Shown here: piece after piece, positions 1-10,218 of the stretch | How positions within the stretch are numbered: the first letter of the stretch is position 1 | How the letters are laid out: every line of letters starts with the position of its first letter | Source: Azospira oryzae | GTDB lineage: Bacteria > Pseudomonadota > Gammaproteobacteria > Burkholderiales > Rhodocyclaceae | NCBI RefSeq assembly: GCF_004217225.1 | Contig: NZ_SHKM01000002.1 | Span: 687,307 to 751,306 of the forward strand | Direction of reading: 5' to 3' | DNA length: 64,000 bases | Position numbers and translations under genes: made by a program | The notes under the pieces: generated by a model | What the model saw: only the letters and a program-made list of their open reading frames with translations | Databases searched by the model: none | What the model was told of the DNA's origin: nothing

Positions 1-541
1 TTCCGTCGGGGCTTGGTGATCCGGGACCTGGCCACCGCCCTGCGGGAAAGGAAGGCTGACTTGGCCACCCTGCTGGCCATCGAGGTGGGCAAAATCTGCA
101 GTGAGGCGGAAGTGGAAATCCGGGAAATGATCGACATCGCCGACTACGTCGTCGGTCTCTTCCGTTAGTTCCACGGCCTCAGCCTGCCCTTGGAGCGGCC
201 CCTCCATCACCTGTTGGAGCGCTGGCAACCTCGGGCCCGATAGTGGTGATCACTGCCTTCAACTTTCCCGCTCCGGTGTGGGCCTGGAATGCCTTTATCA
301 CTGCCGTCTGCGGCGATACGGTGGTGTGGAAGCCGTCGCCCAAGGCGCCCCTCACCGCCATCGTCATCCAGAAGGTGTGGTGGATGAGGTGTGCCGCAAC
401 CACGGCGCCCAGGGCGTATTCACCCTGCTGCTGCCGGACGAAGCGGAAATGAGCCAGGCCCTGGCCATCAACTACGGTAACCAGCTGTCCCCGGCTCAGG
501 GCATCCGCTTCGAACTGCCGGGCAGATGGCCGGCTAGGTAA
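1..541 (+). pseudogene. Decayed ALDH7-type aldehyde dehydrogenase (left edge truncated)
   Basis: Translation in frame 1 gives an ALDH7 (alpha-aminoadipic semialdehyde dehydrogenase) N-terminal stretch, including REMIDIADYVVGL, but TAG stops interrupt it at 166 and 241. The match continues one frame over with VITAFNFPAPVWAWNAF and CGDTVVWKPSPKAPLTA, then moves frame again near 380 into VVDEVCRNHGAQGVF. The final segment, INYGNQLSPAQGIRFEL, resembles the extreme C-terminus of ALDH7 proteins, so roughly the last half of the enzyme, including the catalytic cysteine and oxyanion region, has been deleted. Two stops, at least two frameshifts and an internal deletion make this a pseudogene. Its tail converges on and slightly overlaps the stop of the DUF2339 gene. 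Family assignment is from motif recognition; the upstream part lies outside the window. Confidence 0.8.
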
Positions 542-3254
542 TTCCAGGCAGGGTGTCCGACTCCAGAGGGCCGTCTGCCGCTGCCTTCGGCGGCAGGGGC
601 GCGAAGTAGCCGGCAGCCAGTACCAGCAGGGCGACGCCGATGAGGGTGGCAGTCCAGGTAAGGGTGCCCCTGCCCATGGTGTCGAACAGCAGCAGCTTGG
701 CTCCCACCAGGCCCAGCAGGAGCATGCCGCCGAACCAGCGGTGGCGCAGTTCCCGGTGGGAAGCGTGGATCATGGTGGCAATGGCGGTGGTGCTCCAGAA
801 CAGGGTGAGCAGGGCCTGGAAGAGGGTGGCATGCATCAGCGTCGGGAAATTGAAAGGAATCCCGCCCCAGTGATGGGCAATACGTGCAGCCAGGGCCGAG
901 AGCCAGAGAAAGGCCAGCAGGGCCGTGAGAACCCGCAGCAGGGGGGCGACGGCGGCAGCGAGCTGGCGGCCTAGAAGCACGAGGGCGCCCAGGGCGGCGA
1001 GTTGCCCCGCGTCGAAAATATTGAGCAGGGGCAGGTAGGGCCAGCCGAGGCCATCAAGGCCACTCAGGCGCAGATTGCCCCAGGGCAGCAGCAGGAGCAG
1101 GCCGAACAGGGGCGGCAGCACGCCGTAGGGGATGTAGCCGGCCCCTGCCGCCGTGAATGGCCAGCGCTGTCGCTGCTGTCCCAGGACCGGCAGGGCCAGC
1201 CCGGCGGCGAGTACCAAGACCACGGCGACAAAGGACCACAGGGTCGGTGCCGGCATCAGGTGCCGGGCCTGCCAGGCCAATTCCCAGGCCAGGGCGAAGA
1301 GCAGCAGCCACCAGGCGCCCAGATGGCGGATGGCGGCCAGGCCTGTCTCGCCCTGGCGCTCGTGGCGGGCCAGGAGTACGTAATGGACAGCCAGGGCCAG
1401 GGGCAGCACCAAAGCCATGAAGCCGGCCAGGGGATGGCCGTGGCGGCCGATGCCTGCCAGCGCCGCCACCACCAACCCAACCAGTAGCAGCACGGCGGCG
1501 GGCCGCAGTTGGGGCCAGCGCCAGAGGCTGATCAGGCCTTCCTGGAGGAGCACCGTGGCGGTAATGAAGAGTAGGGCGTAGGGAGCATGCAGGCTGTCAG
1601 GGGCAAAACGGTAGATTTCGTCCAGGCCCGGGCCCAACCACCACAGCATGGCCCAGGCCCAGGGCAAGAAAGGCAGTAGCGCCGCCGAGGAGGCCCGGGA
1701 GCGCAGCTGGCGGGCGGAAAAGAGGCCGGCCAGGACCAGGATGAGGGCACCGAGCATCGCGTCGTTCGCCACCGGCAGGCGGTGGCCGAGCGCTGCCCAG
1801 CCCAGCAGCAGGGACAGGCCGGCCGCCAGTTGCATGAGGAAGCCGCTGACCTGGGCCAACTTGCGTTCCTGCCGCACCCCGAACCACAGCACCGCCGCCC
1901 CTTCCGCCGCCCAGAAGGCGGAGGTCACCTGGGCGTCGAAGGCCAGGGGGATGGCGATGGTGAGGAAGACCACGGCGATGCCCAGATGACTGCGCTCCAC
2001 CAGCAGGTTGGCCGGTTCCCGACGTCGGAAAAGCAGGGCCCACAGGCCAAAATACCAAAGAGCGGCGATGAGGGTGCTCCAGGCCAGGCCGTAGCGCTCG
2101 CCCTCCATCAGCCGGGCCTGCAGGAAAGTGCCGGCCAAGGGGGTGCCGAAAAGCAGGATGCCATCGCGCCAGGCAGCCAGGCCGGGCGCCCGCAGCAGGG
2201 CAGTGGCCACCGGCATGGCCGAATAGACGGAGAGGAAGAGGACGAGGAAAGCCTGGGTTAGCAGGTAGTGCCGGGGCTGGTAGCCGTCCATGGCCCAGGC
2301 CATGCCCACCGCCAGGGTGAAGAAGAAGCCGGCGATATTGAGCACCCGCCAGGCCCGGAACCAGTCCACTGCCAGGATGAAGACATTGAGCAGGGTGAAA
2401 TAGGCGAACAGGGGCAGGGGGCTGTCGGCCTGACCGCCGGCCAGTATCGGGGCCAGGAAGGCGCCGGAAAGGCCAAGTACGGCCAGGACTGGGGCATCCT
2501 GGCGCGCCGCCAGGAAGACGCAGGCGATGCCCAGCAGGGCGAAGAGCGCGAAGGCCGGTCCTTGGCCGATCATGGTGTAGCGCTGCAGCATGAAATAGGC
2601 GACCAGATAGAGCAGGGCGAAGCCGCCACCCTGGAGGGCCTGGCCGAAGGTGCGATGTTTTTCCTCCCCGGCTCGGTTCCAGCCGAAGGCGATCATGGCG
2701 ATGCCGCTGGCGGCTGCGATAAGGAGACGCAGGGGCACTGGCAACAGGCCGTAATCCACTGCCAGGCGCAGGCCCGAGGCGATGCCGAAGAAGAGCAGGA
2801 CGATGCCGATCTTGGCCAGGGGATTGATGGCCCACAGCCGCCGGGCCCAGTCCGGTGGCTCCAGGGTAAAGGGCTGGCCCGTTACGGGGCGGGCTGCTGG
2901 AGGCGGGCTGTCGGCGAGGGGGGCTGGTTGGGGCGGCATTGCCACGGGCGGAGCTTGCACCGCTTGGGGGACGGGGGAGGTCGGGGCAGGTGTTTCCCAA
3001 CTGCTCTCAGCTACGGCGGTAGAGGCGGTCGCGGTGCCCTTGAGCACCTCCACCTCCCGGCGCAAGGCTTGGACCTGGTTTTCCAGCAGCTGCAGGCGCT
3101 GCCGGAAGTCCGGGCCGACTGCCGGCTCCCGCTTGTTTCCCTGGCGTCCCAGCCAGTGGCCGATGAGGCCGCCCGCGAGGGCGCCGGCCAGGCTGCCGAA
3201 GCTGCCCAGGGGGCTGCCGATGATCAGGCCGATGACTGCTCCCAGTAACCACAT
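534..3254 (-). CDS. DUF2339 family polytopic membrane protein
   Basis: A protein of 906 residues. The start chosen is the ATG that opens with MWLLGAVIGLIIGSPLG, a Gly/Ala-rich hydrophobic segment. It is followed by a short coiled-coil stretch (QLLENQVQALRREVEVLKG, about residues 40-65), a Pro/Ala-rich linker, and then more than twenty closely spaced hydrophobic segments from about residue 125 to the end. This arrangement is typical of the large DUF2339 membrane proteins, whose function is unknown. The reading frame stays open for another 164 codons upstream, but that extension has no membrane-protein character and overlaps a small plus-strand lipoprotein gene, so it was not used. The gene stands alone on the minus strand. 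Confidence 0.85.
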   Translation of the reverse strand: MWLLGAVIGLIIGSPLGSFGSLAGALAGGLIGHWLGRQGNKREPAVGPDFRQRLQLLENQVQALRREVEVLKGTATASTAVAESSWETPAPTSPVPQAVQAPPVAMPPQPAPLADSPPPAARPVTGQPFTLEPPDWARRLWAINPLAKIGIVLLFFGIASGLRLAVDYGLLPVPLRLLIAAASGIAMIAFGWNRAGEEKHRTFGQALQGGGFALLYLVAYFMLQRYTMIGQGPAFALFALLGIACVFLAARQDAPVLAVLGLSGAFLAPILAGGQADSPLPLFAYFTLLNVFILAVDWFRAWRVLNIAGFFFTLAVGMAWAMDGYQPRHYLLTQAFLVLFLSVYSAMPVATALLRAPGLAAWRDGILLFGTPLAGTFLQARLMEGERYGLAWSTLIAALWYFGLWALLFRRREPANLLVERSHLGIAVVFLTIAIPLAFDAQVTSAFWAAEGAAVLWFGVRQERKLAQVSGFLMQLAAGLSLLLGWAALGHRLPVANDAMLGALILVLAGLFSARQLRSRASSAALLPFLPWAWAMLWWLGPGLDEIYRFAPDSLHAPYALLFITATVLLQEGLISLWRWPQLRPAAVLLLVGLVVAALAGIGRHGHPLAGFMALVLPLALAVHYVLLARHERQGETGLAAIRHLGAWWLLLFALAWELAWQARHLMPAPTLWSFVAVVLVLAAGLALPVLGQQRQRWPFTAAGAGYIPYGVLPPLFGLLLLLPWGNLRLSGLDGLGWPYLPLLNIFDAGQLAALGALVLLGRQLAAAVAPLLRVLTALLAFLWLSALAARIAHHWGGIPFNFPTLMHATLFQALLTLFWSTTAIATMIHASHRELRHRWFGGMLLLGLVGAKLLLFDTMGRGTLTWTATLIGVALLVLAAGYFAPLPPKAAADGPLESDTLPGIT

Positions 3255-3440
3255 GATGCGTCCTTTCCTCGTTCCGGCCGCCGTTTGGAGGCCGCCAAGC
3301 TGTCCCGCGAGTATAGGGATATTCCGATGGTATTGTCTCGCTGCCGCTACAGGTGCCTGCCTGCTGAAGCGGATGGATCGGCCGGTCCATGGGGGCGACC
3401 TACAATGAAAGGACTTCCTGCAATCCGGGAGGTGGTACGA

Positions 3441-3647
3441 ATGAGCCGAAAATCGTTGTGGAGCCTGGTCGCCACGATCCTTGTGGTGACGGCCTGCGGC
3501 GTAATTCCCCTGGCGCTCCCGCCAGCCGCTACCCAGCTTGAATTTTCCCTGGCCAGCGGTACGTACCGGTGTGAACTGGGGGTGTCGCTGCAGCTGGGGC
3601 GGCAAGTTCGCGAAGGAGTGAACTACCGCATCCTGCTCGCCGGCTAA
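3441..3647 (+). CDS. Small putative lipoprotein, possibly truncated
   Basis: Sixty-eight residues starting MSRKSLWSLVATILVVTACG. The basic N-terminus, hydrophobic core and LVVTAC lipobox suggest a signal-peptidase-II lipoprotein with Cys19 as the lipid anchor. The mature part is only about 50 residues and contains YRCELGVSLQLGRQV, loosely reminiscent of the MliC/C-type lysozyme inhibitor core, but the usual second half is absent. It could be a truncated MliC-like gene or an unrelated short lipoprotein. The ATG is preceded by a GGAGGT motif at 3429-3434, six bases before it. Function not assigned. Confidence 0.5.
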   Translation: MSRKSLWSLVATILVVTACGVIPLALPPAATQLEFSLASGTYRCELGVSLQLGRQVREGVNYRILLAG

Positions 3648-3952
3648 ACCAGTTTGTCCCTGGTCAGCGAGTGCCAGCCGGGATGAGGCTGGTGGCCTTG
3701 TCCCGTGGCTGTGCCTGATCCGCTCCGCTAGCGGCGTCAGCGCCAAGGTAGCGGGTGACCAAGAAGTCCTGGGTTATGGTTCGGCCCAGAGCAGGGCTAT
3801 GGCTGTTCCCCCGTTCCGATACAGTTATCGCCGGAATGGTGCCAATCGCTTGATTTGGCTGCTTTTCGTCAGTCTTTTAAAGGGGAATCCGGCTATACTC
3901 TTGCCCGCTTTTTCCAATCCCCTTTTTCTGACTTCCTGCCCGGGTTTCTGAC
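3648..3952. other. Intergenic region upstream of the symporter gene
   Basis: About 305 bases with no convincing gene. Near the right end a TATACT hexamer (3894-3899) could be the -10 element for the following symporter, with an AT-rich stretch (TCTTTTAAAGG) upstream but no good -35. Nothing else was recognised in the left two thirds. Confidence 0.4.
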
Positions 3953-5455
3953 ATGACCACGCTCCTGGCCTTCGTCATCCTCTATCTCCTGGTCTCCATC
4001 GGCATCGGCCTGTTCGCTGCCACCCGGGTCCATAGCGCCAAGGATTTCGCCGTCGCCGGCCGCAGCCTGCCCCTGCCGGTGGTCACCGCCACGGTCTTCG
4101 CCACCTGGTTCGGCGCCGAGGCCGTGCTCGGGGTCTCCGCCACCTTCGTCAAGGAAGGTCTGGGCGGTGTCGTCGCCGACCCCTTCGGCGCCTCCCTCTG
4201 TCTCATCCTGGCCGGCCTCTTCTTCGCCAGCAAGCTGTACCGGATGAACCTGCTGACCATCGGCGACTACTACCGGCTGCGCTACAACCGCACCGTCGAG
4301 GTGCTCACCACTCTTTGCGTCGTGGTCTCCTACCTGGGTTGGGTCTCGGCCCAGATCAAGGCCCTGGGTCTGGTCTTCTTCGTCGTCACCGGCGGCGCCG
4401 TGTCCCAGGAGGCGGGCATGATCCTGGGTGCCCTCATCGTGCTGACCTACACCACTTTCGGCGGCATGTTCTCCGTGGCCATCCTGGACTTCGTGCAGAT
4501 CACCGTGATCATGGGCGGCATGCTCTACATCGGCTACGTCATCTCCGGCCTCACCGGCGGCGTCGGCGCCGTGGTCGGCCACGCGGCGGCGGCGGGCAAG
4601 CTGGACTTCTTCCCCAAGGGCGGGCTCGAGGTGTGGGTGCCCTTCATCGGCGCCTGGATGACCATGATGCTGGGCTCCATTCCGCAGCAGGACGTGTTCC
4701 AGCGCATCACCTCGGCCAGGAACGAGAAGACCGCCATCCGCGGCTCGGTGCTGGGCGGCAGCCTCTACTTCGCCTTCGCCTTCGTGCCCATGTTCCTGGC
4801 CTACGCCGCCACCCTGATCGACCCGGCCATGTTCGGCGACCTGCTGGAACAGGATTCCCAGCTGGTGCTGCCCACCCTGATCCTGCAGCACACGCCGGTG
4901 TTCGCCCAGGTGGTGTTCTTCGGCGCCCTGCTCTCGGCCATCATGAGCTGCTCCTCGGCCACCCTGCTGGCGCCCTCCGTGGCCTTCTCCGAGAACATCC
5001 TGCGCGGCTTCTTCCCGCGCATGCCGGACCGCACCTTCCTCCTGGCCATGCGCACGGTGATCGTCTGCTTCGCCGGCACTGTGCTGCTGTTCGCCCTCAA
5101 TTCCAACGAGAGCATCTTCCACATGGTGGAGAACGCCTACAAGATCACCCTGGTCACCGCCTTCATTCCCCTTTTCGCCGGCCTCTACTGGAAGAGGGCC
5201 AACACCCAGGGCGCCCTGTTCGCCATCTTCTCCGGCTTCTTCACCTGGATCCTCATGGAAGTGCTGGGGCCGGAAGACGCCACCTGGCCGCCCCAGGTGC
5301 TGGGCTTCCTTGTCGCCGGCGTGGCCATGGTGGCCGGTTCCCTGCTGCCCCGCGTGGTGGGCCAGCCGACTCCGGTGCCCTTCGGCCACGAGCATCATGC
5401 TGCCGGCCTGACCCATCACCTGGGCGAACACCCCCACCATCACGACGGCCGCTGA
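3953..5455 (+). CDS. Sodium:solute symporter family protein with His-rich C-terminus
   Basis: Five hundred residues with about 13 hydrophobic segments. The N-terminal pattern (FVILYLLVSIGIGLFA, then SAKDFAVAGRSLPLP and TWFGAEAVLG) is that of the SSS family, which couples sodium entry to uptake of solutes such as proline, pantothenate or carboxylates. The conserved GSIPQQDVFQRITSA stretch lies in the middle. The substrate cannot be read from the sequence. The last 24 residues (about 477-500) are cytoplasmic or terminal and contain nine histidines in clusters (HEHH, THH, PHHH), which is unusual for the family and suggests metal binding. The gene stands alone; ppk2 follows after 145 bases. Confidence 0.85.
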   Translation: MTTLLAFVILYLLVSIGIGLFAATRVHSAKDFAVAGRSLPLPVVTATVFATWFGAEAVLGVSATFVKEGLGGVVADPFGASLCLILAGLFFASKLYRMNLLTIGDYYRLRYNRTVEVLTTLCVVVSYLGWVSAQIKALGLVFFVVTGGAVSQEAGMILGALIVLTYTTFGGMFSVAILDFVQITVIMGGMLYIGYVISGLTGGVGAVVGHAAAAGKLDFFPKGGLEVWVPFIGAWMTMMLGSIPQQDVFQRITSARNEKTAIRGSVLGGSLYFAFAFVPMFLAYAATLIDPAMFGDLLEQDSQLVLPTLILQHTPVFAQVVFFGALLSAIMSCSSATLLAPSVAFSENILRGFFPRMPDRTFLLAMRTVIVCFAGTVLLFALNSNESIFHMVENAYKITLVTAFIPLFAGLYWKRANTQGALFAIFSGFFTWILMEVLGPEDATWPPQVLGFLVAGVAMVAGSLLPRVVGQPTPVPFGHEHHAAGLTHHLGEHPHHHDGR

Positions 5456-5538
5456 CGGCCGACTGCGGCATGGCACGGTTGCCATGCCTAATGGGTCACA
5501 CCGGCCGGGCTGAAATAGGCGCACAATGTTCCTTCGCC

Positions 5539-5565
5539 CGCCGGGCCAAGGAGGTTGGCCCGGCG
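5539..5565 (+). repeat. 11-bp perfect hairpin with GGAGG loop upstream of ppk2
   Basis: CGCCGGGCCAA (5539-5549) and TTGGCCCGGCG (5555-5565) form a perfect 11-bp stem enclosing GGAGG. There is no T-tract after it, so it is not a normal intrinsic terminator. It lies 35 bases before the ppk2 start and downstream of the symporter stop. Confidence 0.6.
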
Positions 5566-5600
5566 CCCCGATTCCAGCCCATGACCCGGAGAATAAATAC

Positions 5601-6800
5601 ATGGTGACAAAGGTCAGCAAGCCCGCAACCCGCAAGTCCGCCGCCCTCGGCAACACCGCCCCCAAGGCCGCCACCAAGGTGGTGGCCAAGCCCCGCCCCA
5701 GCCGCGCCCGCCCGGTGAAGAGCGGCGACGTGGCCCCGGCCCACAGCCCTGCCGGCGTAGAGAGTTTCGAAGTCGGCCAGGCCGTGGCCGCCGCCCAGAA
5801 TTCCAAGGTCGTCGCCATGCGCGACATCCTCAGCCGTACCCAGGGCACCGACCTCAAGTCCGTGGCCAAGACCCTGGAAGCCATTGTCGCCGGCGCTTCC
5901 CCCGACGACGTGAAGATGCTGCGGGACACCCTGTTCAAGGACGAGGTGCCGGCGGACAAGCTGCCGGTGAGCCCGGACGACCAGCTCTCCGACGAGTGGC
6001 GTACCGGCGGTTATCCCTACAAGAACCTGATGACCCGCAAGAACTACGAGAAGCAGAAGTACCGCCTGCAGGTGGAACTGCTGAAGCTCCAGGCCTGGGT
6101 CAAGGAAACCGGGCAGCGGGTGGTGATCCTCTTCGAAGGCCGGGACGCGGCCGGCAAGGGGGGCGCCATCAAGCGTTTCACCGAGCACCTGAATCCCCGG
6201 GGCGCCAGGGTGGTGGCCCTGGAAAAGCCCTCGGAAGTGGAACGGGGCCAGTGGTATTTCCAGCGCTACATCCAGCACCTGCCCACCGCCGGAGAGATCG
6301 TCATGTTCGACCGCTCCTGGTACAACCGGGCCGGGGTGGAACGGGTCATGGGCTTCTGCGACCAGGACGAGTACGCCGAGTTCATGCGCCAGTGCCCCGA
6401 GTTCGAGCGCAACCTGGCCCGCAGCGGCATCCACCTGATCAAGTTCTGGTTCTCCGTCAGCCGGGCCGAACAGCGCCGCCGTTTCAAGGAGCGGGAAACC
6501 CATCCCCTGAAGCAGTGGAAGCTCTCCCCCATCGACCTGGCCTCCCTGGACAAATGGGAGGACTACACCAAGGCCAAGGAGGCCATGTTCTTCTACACCG
6601 ACACGGCCGACTCCCCGTGGACCGTGGTCAAGTCCGACTGCAAGAAGCGGGCGCGGCTCAACGCCATGCGCTACATCCTGCACAAGCTGCCCTACAAGAA
6701 TAAGGACGTGGAGCGCATCGGCCCCCTGGACCCCCTGCTGGTGGGCCGGGCCAACGTGGTGTACGAACGGGGCGAACACGAAGGCACGGCGATTCTGTAA
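5601..6800 (+). CDS. ppk2: Polyphosphate kinase 2 family protein
   Basis: A protein of 399 residues. The ATG at 5601 follows CGGAG at 5587-5591; the frame is open further upstream but without a better start. Residues 1-110 are Ala/Lys/Pro-rich and low in complexity. The catalytic PPK2 domain follows, with Walker A GRDAAGKGG at about 180-188, the lid/Walker B motif DRSWYNRAGVE starting at Asp237, and the family signature PLKQWKLSPID near 300. PPK2 enzymes transfer phosphate between polyphosphate and nucleoside di- or monophosphates in the cytoplasm. Which nucleotide class this one prefers cannot be judged here. A strong terminator follows directly. Confidence 0.92.
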   Translation: MVTKVSKPATRKSAALGNTAPKAATKVVAKPRPSRARPVKSGDVAPAHSPAGVESFEVGQAVAAAQNSKVVAMRDILSRTQGTDLKSVAKTLEAIVAGASPDDVKMLRDTLFKDEVPADKLPVSPDDQLSDEWRTGGYPYKNLMTRKNYEKQKYRLQVELLKLQAWVKETGQRVVILFEGRDAAGKGGAIKRFTEHLNPRGARVVALEKPSEVERGQWYFQRYIQHLPTAGEIVMFDRSWYNRAGVERVMGFCDQDEYAEFMRQCPEFERNLARSGIHLIKFWFSVSRAEQRRRFKERETHPLKQWKLSPIDLASLDKWEDYTKAKEAMFFYTDTADSPWTVVKSDCKKRARLNAMRYILHKLPYKNKDVERIGPLDPLLVGRANVVYERGEHEGTAIL

Positions 6801-6823
6801 GCGCCGGCATCCGGCAAAGAAAA

Positions 6824-6852
6824 AGCCCGCTCGTTTGAGCGGGCTTTTTTTT
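6824..6852 (+). terminator. Bidirectional intrinsic terminator between ppk2 and the DUF805 gene
   Basis: AGCCCGCTC (6824-6832) pairs with GAGCGGGCT (6837-6845) around a GTTT loop and is followed by a run of eight T. A-rich sequence on the left side allows function on the minus strand too, which fits the convergent genes. Confidence 0.9.
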
Positions 6853-6871
6853 ATGCCGGGAACAGGCAGGC

Positions 6872-7228
6872 CTAGGCTATCTGTAACTTGGGATTGGGGC
6901 CATATTCATTTTCTGCCGGATCGCTGTCTATTAGCATGAAGATCAGCAGAACAATCATACCCAGAAGGGGGACTAGACCCAGCAATAGCCACCACCCCGA
7001 GCGACCCGTATCGTGCAGGCGCCGGATGGCGACGCCGAGGCCGGGCAGGAACACCAACAGGCCGTATACAGCCCCCAGAATGCCAAAGCCTTCATGGGCG
7101 AGGCCTTCGACGAAGCCCAGGATGAACCCGATGATCAGGTTGAACAGGCAGAACATCCAGTATTCCTTGCGCCGTGCCCGACCGTTGAATACGGCATATT
7201 TTTTCAGTACTGCCAGATACCAGTTCAT
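6872..7228 (-). CDS. DUF805 family inner-membrane protein
   Basis: A protein of 118 residues that begins MNWYLAVLKKYAVFNGRARRKEYW, the typical DUF805 (YhaH/YhaI-like) opening in which a short amphipathic segment and a basic RARRKEYW motif precede the first membrane helix. Four hydrophobic segments follow, with the family motif RLHDTGRSGWW around residues 70-80. The family is widespread and its function is unknown. It is a single-gene unit converging with ppk2. Confidence 0.88.
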   Translation of the reverse strand: MNWYLAVLKKYAVFNGRARRKEYWMFCLFNLIIGFILGFVEGLAHEGFGILGAVYGLLVFLPGLGVAIRRLHDTGRSGWWLLLGLVPLLGMIVLLIFMLIDSDPAENEYGPNPKLQIA

Positions 7229-7371
7229 GCTGACTCCTTAGACATTAATTCCGGATGAAGCTGCCCGGCGAGAGTAAGGAGCTAACAGAAATATGTCAAA
7301 CGGGTGTAGCCAAAGTGTCCGGCCCATCTGGGTTTCAGGCCGACGCTGAAAACGATGGGCCGGGTGTGGAC

Positions 7372-8641
<1,270 letters not shown>

Positions 8642-8655
<14 letters not shown>

Positions 8656-9292
8656 GGGCAGCACTTTCTGCAAAAAGACGTTGATAGGCGGCGGCCCGGG
8701 CGGTCACGTCCGGGGCCTCGAACAAATCGGTGATGACGGCGATGAACTGGGCGCCGGCGGCGATGACCGGGGCGGCGTTGTCCAGGGTGATGCCGCCGAT
8801 GGCGGCGACCTGTACGCCAGGCAACTCCTGGCGGGCCCGGGTGACCAGGTTGAAAGGCGCCCGGGGCGCCTGGGGCTTGGTCGGGGAAGCGTACATGGCG
8901 CCGAAGGCGACGTAATTGACGCCGGCCGCGGCGGCGGCCTGGGTCCGGGCGAAATCGGCGTAGCAGGAGGTGCCGATGAGCTTGTCGGGACCCAGCAGGG
9001 CGCGGGCGGCGGCCAGGTCCCCGTCCTCGCCGCCGAGATGGACGCCGTCGGCATCCACTTCCCGGGCCAGGGCTGCATCGTCGTTGATGATGAGGCGGGT
9101 GCCGTGGCGGCGGCACAGGGCCCGCAGGGCGGTGGCCTGTTCCCGGCGGCGGGCGTCGTCGCCGCTCTTGTCCCGGTACTGCAGCAGGGGAATGCCGGCA
9201 GCCAGGGCTGCCTCGGCCAGCATCAGCAGACGCGGCGTCTCCAGGCCGTCGGGGGTGACGGCGTAAAGGCCGGGGCGGGGGCGCTTAAGCAT
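8642..9292 (-). CDS. thiE: Thiamine phosphate synthase
   Basis: A protein of 216 residues starting [16 protein letters not shown]. ThiE joins hydroxymethylpyrimidine diphosphate to the thiazole phosphate to make thiamine phosphate. Visible family features are [39 protein letters not shown], the loop [13 protein letters not shown] and the phosphate-binding AIGGIT segment, all parts of the TIM barrel. A much longer upstream extension in the same frame is the shadow of thiD and was rejected. It overlaps thiD by 8 bases and hemL by 14, which indicates translational coupling. Confidence 0.95.
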
Positions 9293-10127
9293 CGCCCTCT
9301 CTGCCCTCTTCCGGCGCCCGGGCCCAGAAGAAGCGGTCCGGGATGTACTGGCCCATGCCGGGGCGGAAGCCGGCGGCCAGGGCCTGCCAGGTGTACTCCT
9401 GAGCGTCCCGCACCGCGTCGCCCAGTTCCAGGCCGTTGGCCAGGTTGGCGGCGATGGCGGAGGCCAGGGTACAGCCGGAGCCGTGGTAGCTGCCGGGCAG
9501 CCGCTCCCAGCGGTCGGCCCGCACCATGCCATGCTCGTTGTAGAGGGTGTTGATGACCTGGCCGGTGTTTTCGTGGGTGCCCGTGAGCAGCACGTATTCG
9601 CAGCCGTAGCTGACCAGGCGGCGGGCGCACTCCTCCAGTTCCGGCTCCTCCTCGTCCTCCTCGGCCAGGCGGCGGGCCTCCAGACTGTTGGGGGTGAGGA
9701 TGGTGGTCTGGGGCAGCAGCAGTTCCTTCATGGCGGCGATGAGGTCCTCCGTCGCCAGCTCGTCGCCCCGGCCGGAGGCCAGCACCGGGTCCAGGATCAG
9801 GGGAATGTGGGGATAGTCGGAGACGATCTCGGCAATGGCCGCCACGTTTTCCACGCTGCCGATGAGGCCGATCTTGAAGGCGGCCACCGGCATGTCCTCC
9901 AGCAGGGAGCGGGCCTGGTCCTCGACCCAGTCCGGCTCCATGGGCAGGACCGCATCCACCCCGGCGGTGTCCTGGACGGTGATGGCGGTGATCACCGAGA
10001 GGGGGTGGCAGCCCATGCTGGCCAGGGTCAGGATGTCCGCCTGGACGCCGGCGCCGCCGGTGGGGTCGGAGGCGGCAAAGGTGAGGACAATGGGGGGCGA
10101 CAGCTGGGGGGAGGGGTTTTGTGGCAT
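9285..10127 (-). CDS. thiD: Hydroxymethylpyrimidine/phosphomethylpyrimidine kinase
   Basis: A protein of 280 residues of the ribokinase-like family. ThiD phosphorylates HMP and HMP phosphate in thiamine biosynthesis. Motifs include [16 protein letters not shown] near the N-terminus, [32 protein letters not shown] and the catalytic anion-hole/Asp region [19 protein letters not shown]. It carries a somewhat acidic insertion ([11 protein letters not shown]) in the middle. It heads the thiD-thiE-hemL operon and is divergent from the rubredoxin gene with a 91-base gap. I found no TPP riboswitch in that gap. Confidence 0.95.
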   Translation of the reverse strand: MPQNPSPQLSPPIVLTFAASDPTGGAGVQADILTLASMGCHPLSVITAITVQDTAGVDAVLPMEPDWVEDQARSLLEDMPVAAFKIGLIGSVENVAAIAEIVSDYPHIPLILDPVLASGRGDELATEDLIAAMKELLLPQTTILTPNSLEARRLAEEDEEEPELEECARRLVSYGCEYVLLTGTHENTGQVINTLYNEHGMVRADRWERLPGSYHGSGCTLASAIAANLANGLELGDAVRDAQEYTWQALAAGFRPGMGQYIPDRFFWARAPEEGREGDA

Positions 10128-10218
10128 TGCAGCACGCTTTCTGCCTTTCGGCGGCGCAGCGCTTTGGGTAAGATCAAGGGCCCCGATTCTAGCCTAAAAC
10201 CCCCTTCCGAGCTTTGAT

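Noticed and set aside
3255-3746. N-terminal extension of the DUF2339 protein by 164 codons
   Set aside because: No membrane-protein character and overlap with a plausible plus-strand lipoprotein gene; the ATG at 3254 gives the expected membrane-anchored start.
3893-5959. Long open frame (688 codons) on the minus strand opposite the symporter and ppk2
   Set aside because: The translation is Gly/Glu/His/Gln-rich without domains and mirrors high-GC codon bias of the plus-strand genes, which have clear family motifs.
10128-10218. TPP riboswitch upstream of thiD
   Set aside because: The 91-base gap contains none of the conserved TPP aptamer blocks on the minus strand and is too short to hold one together with a promoter.
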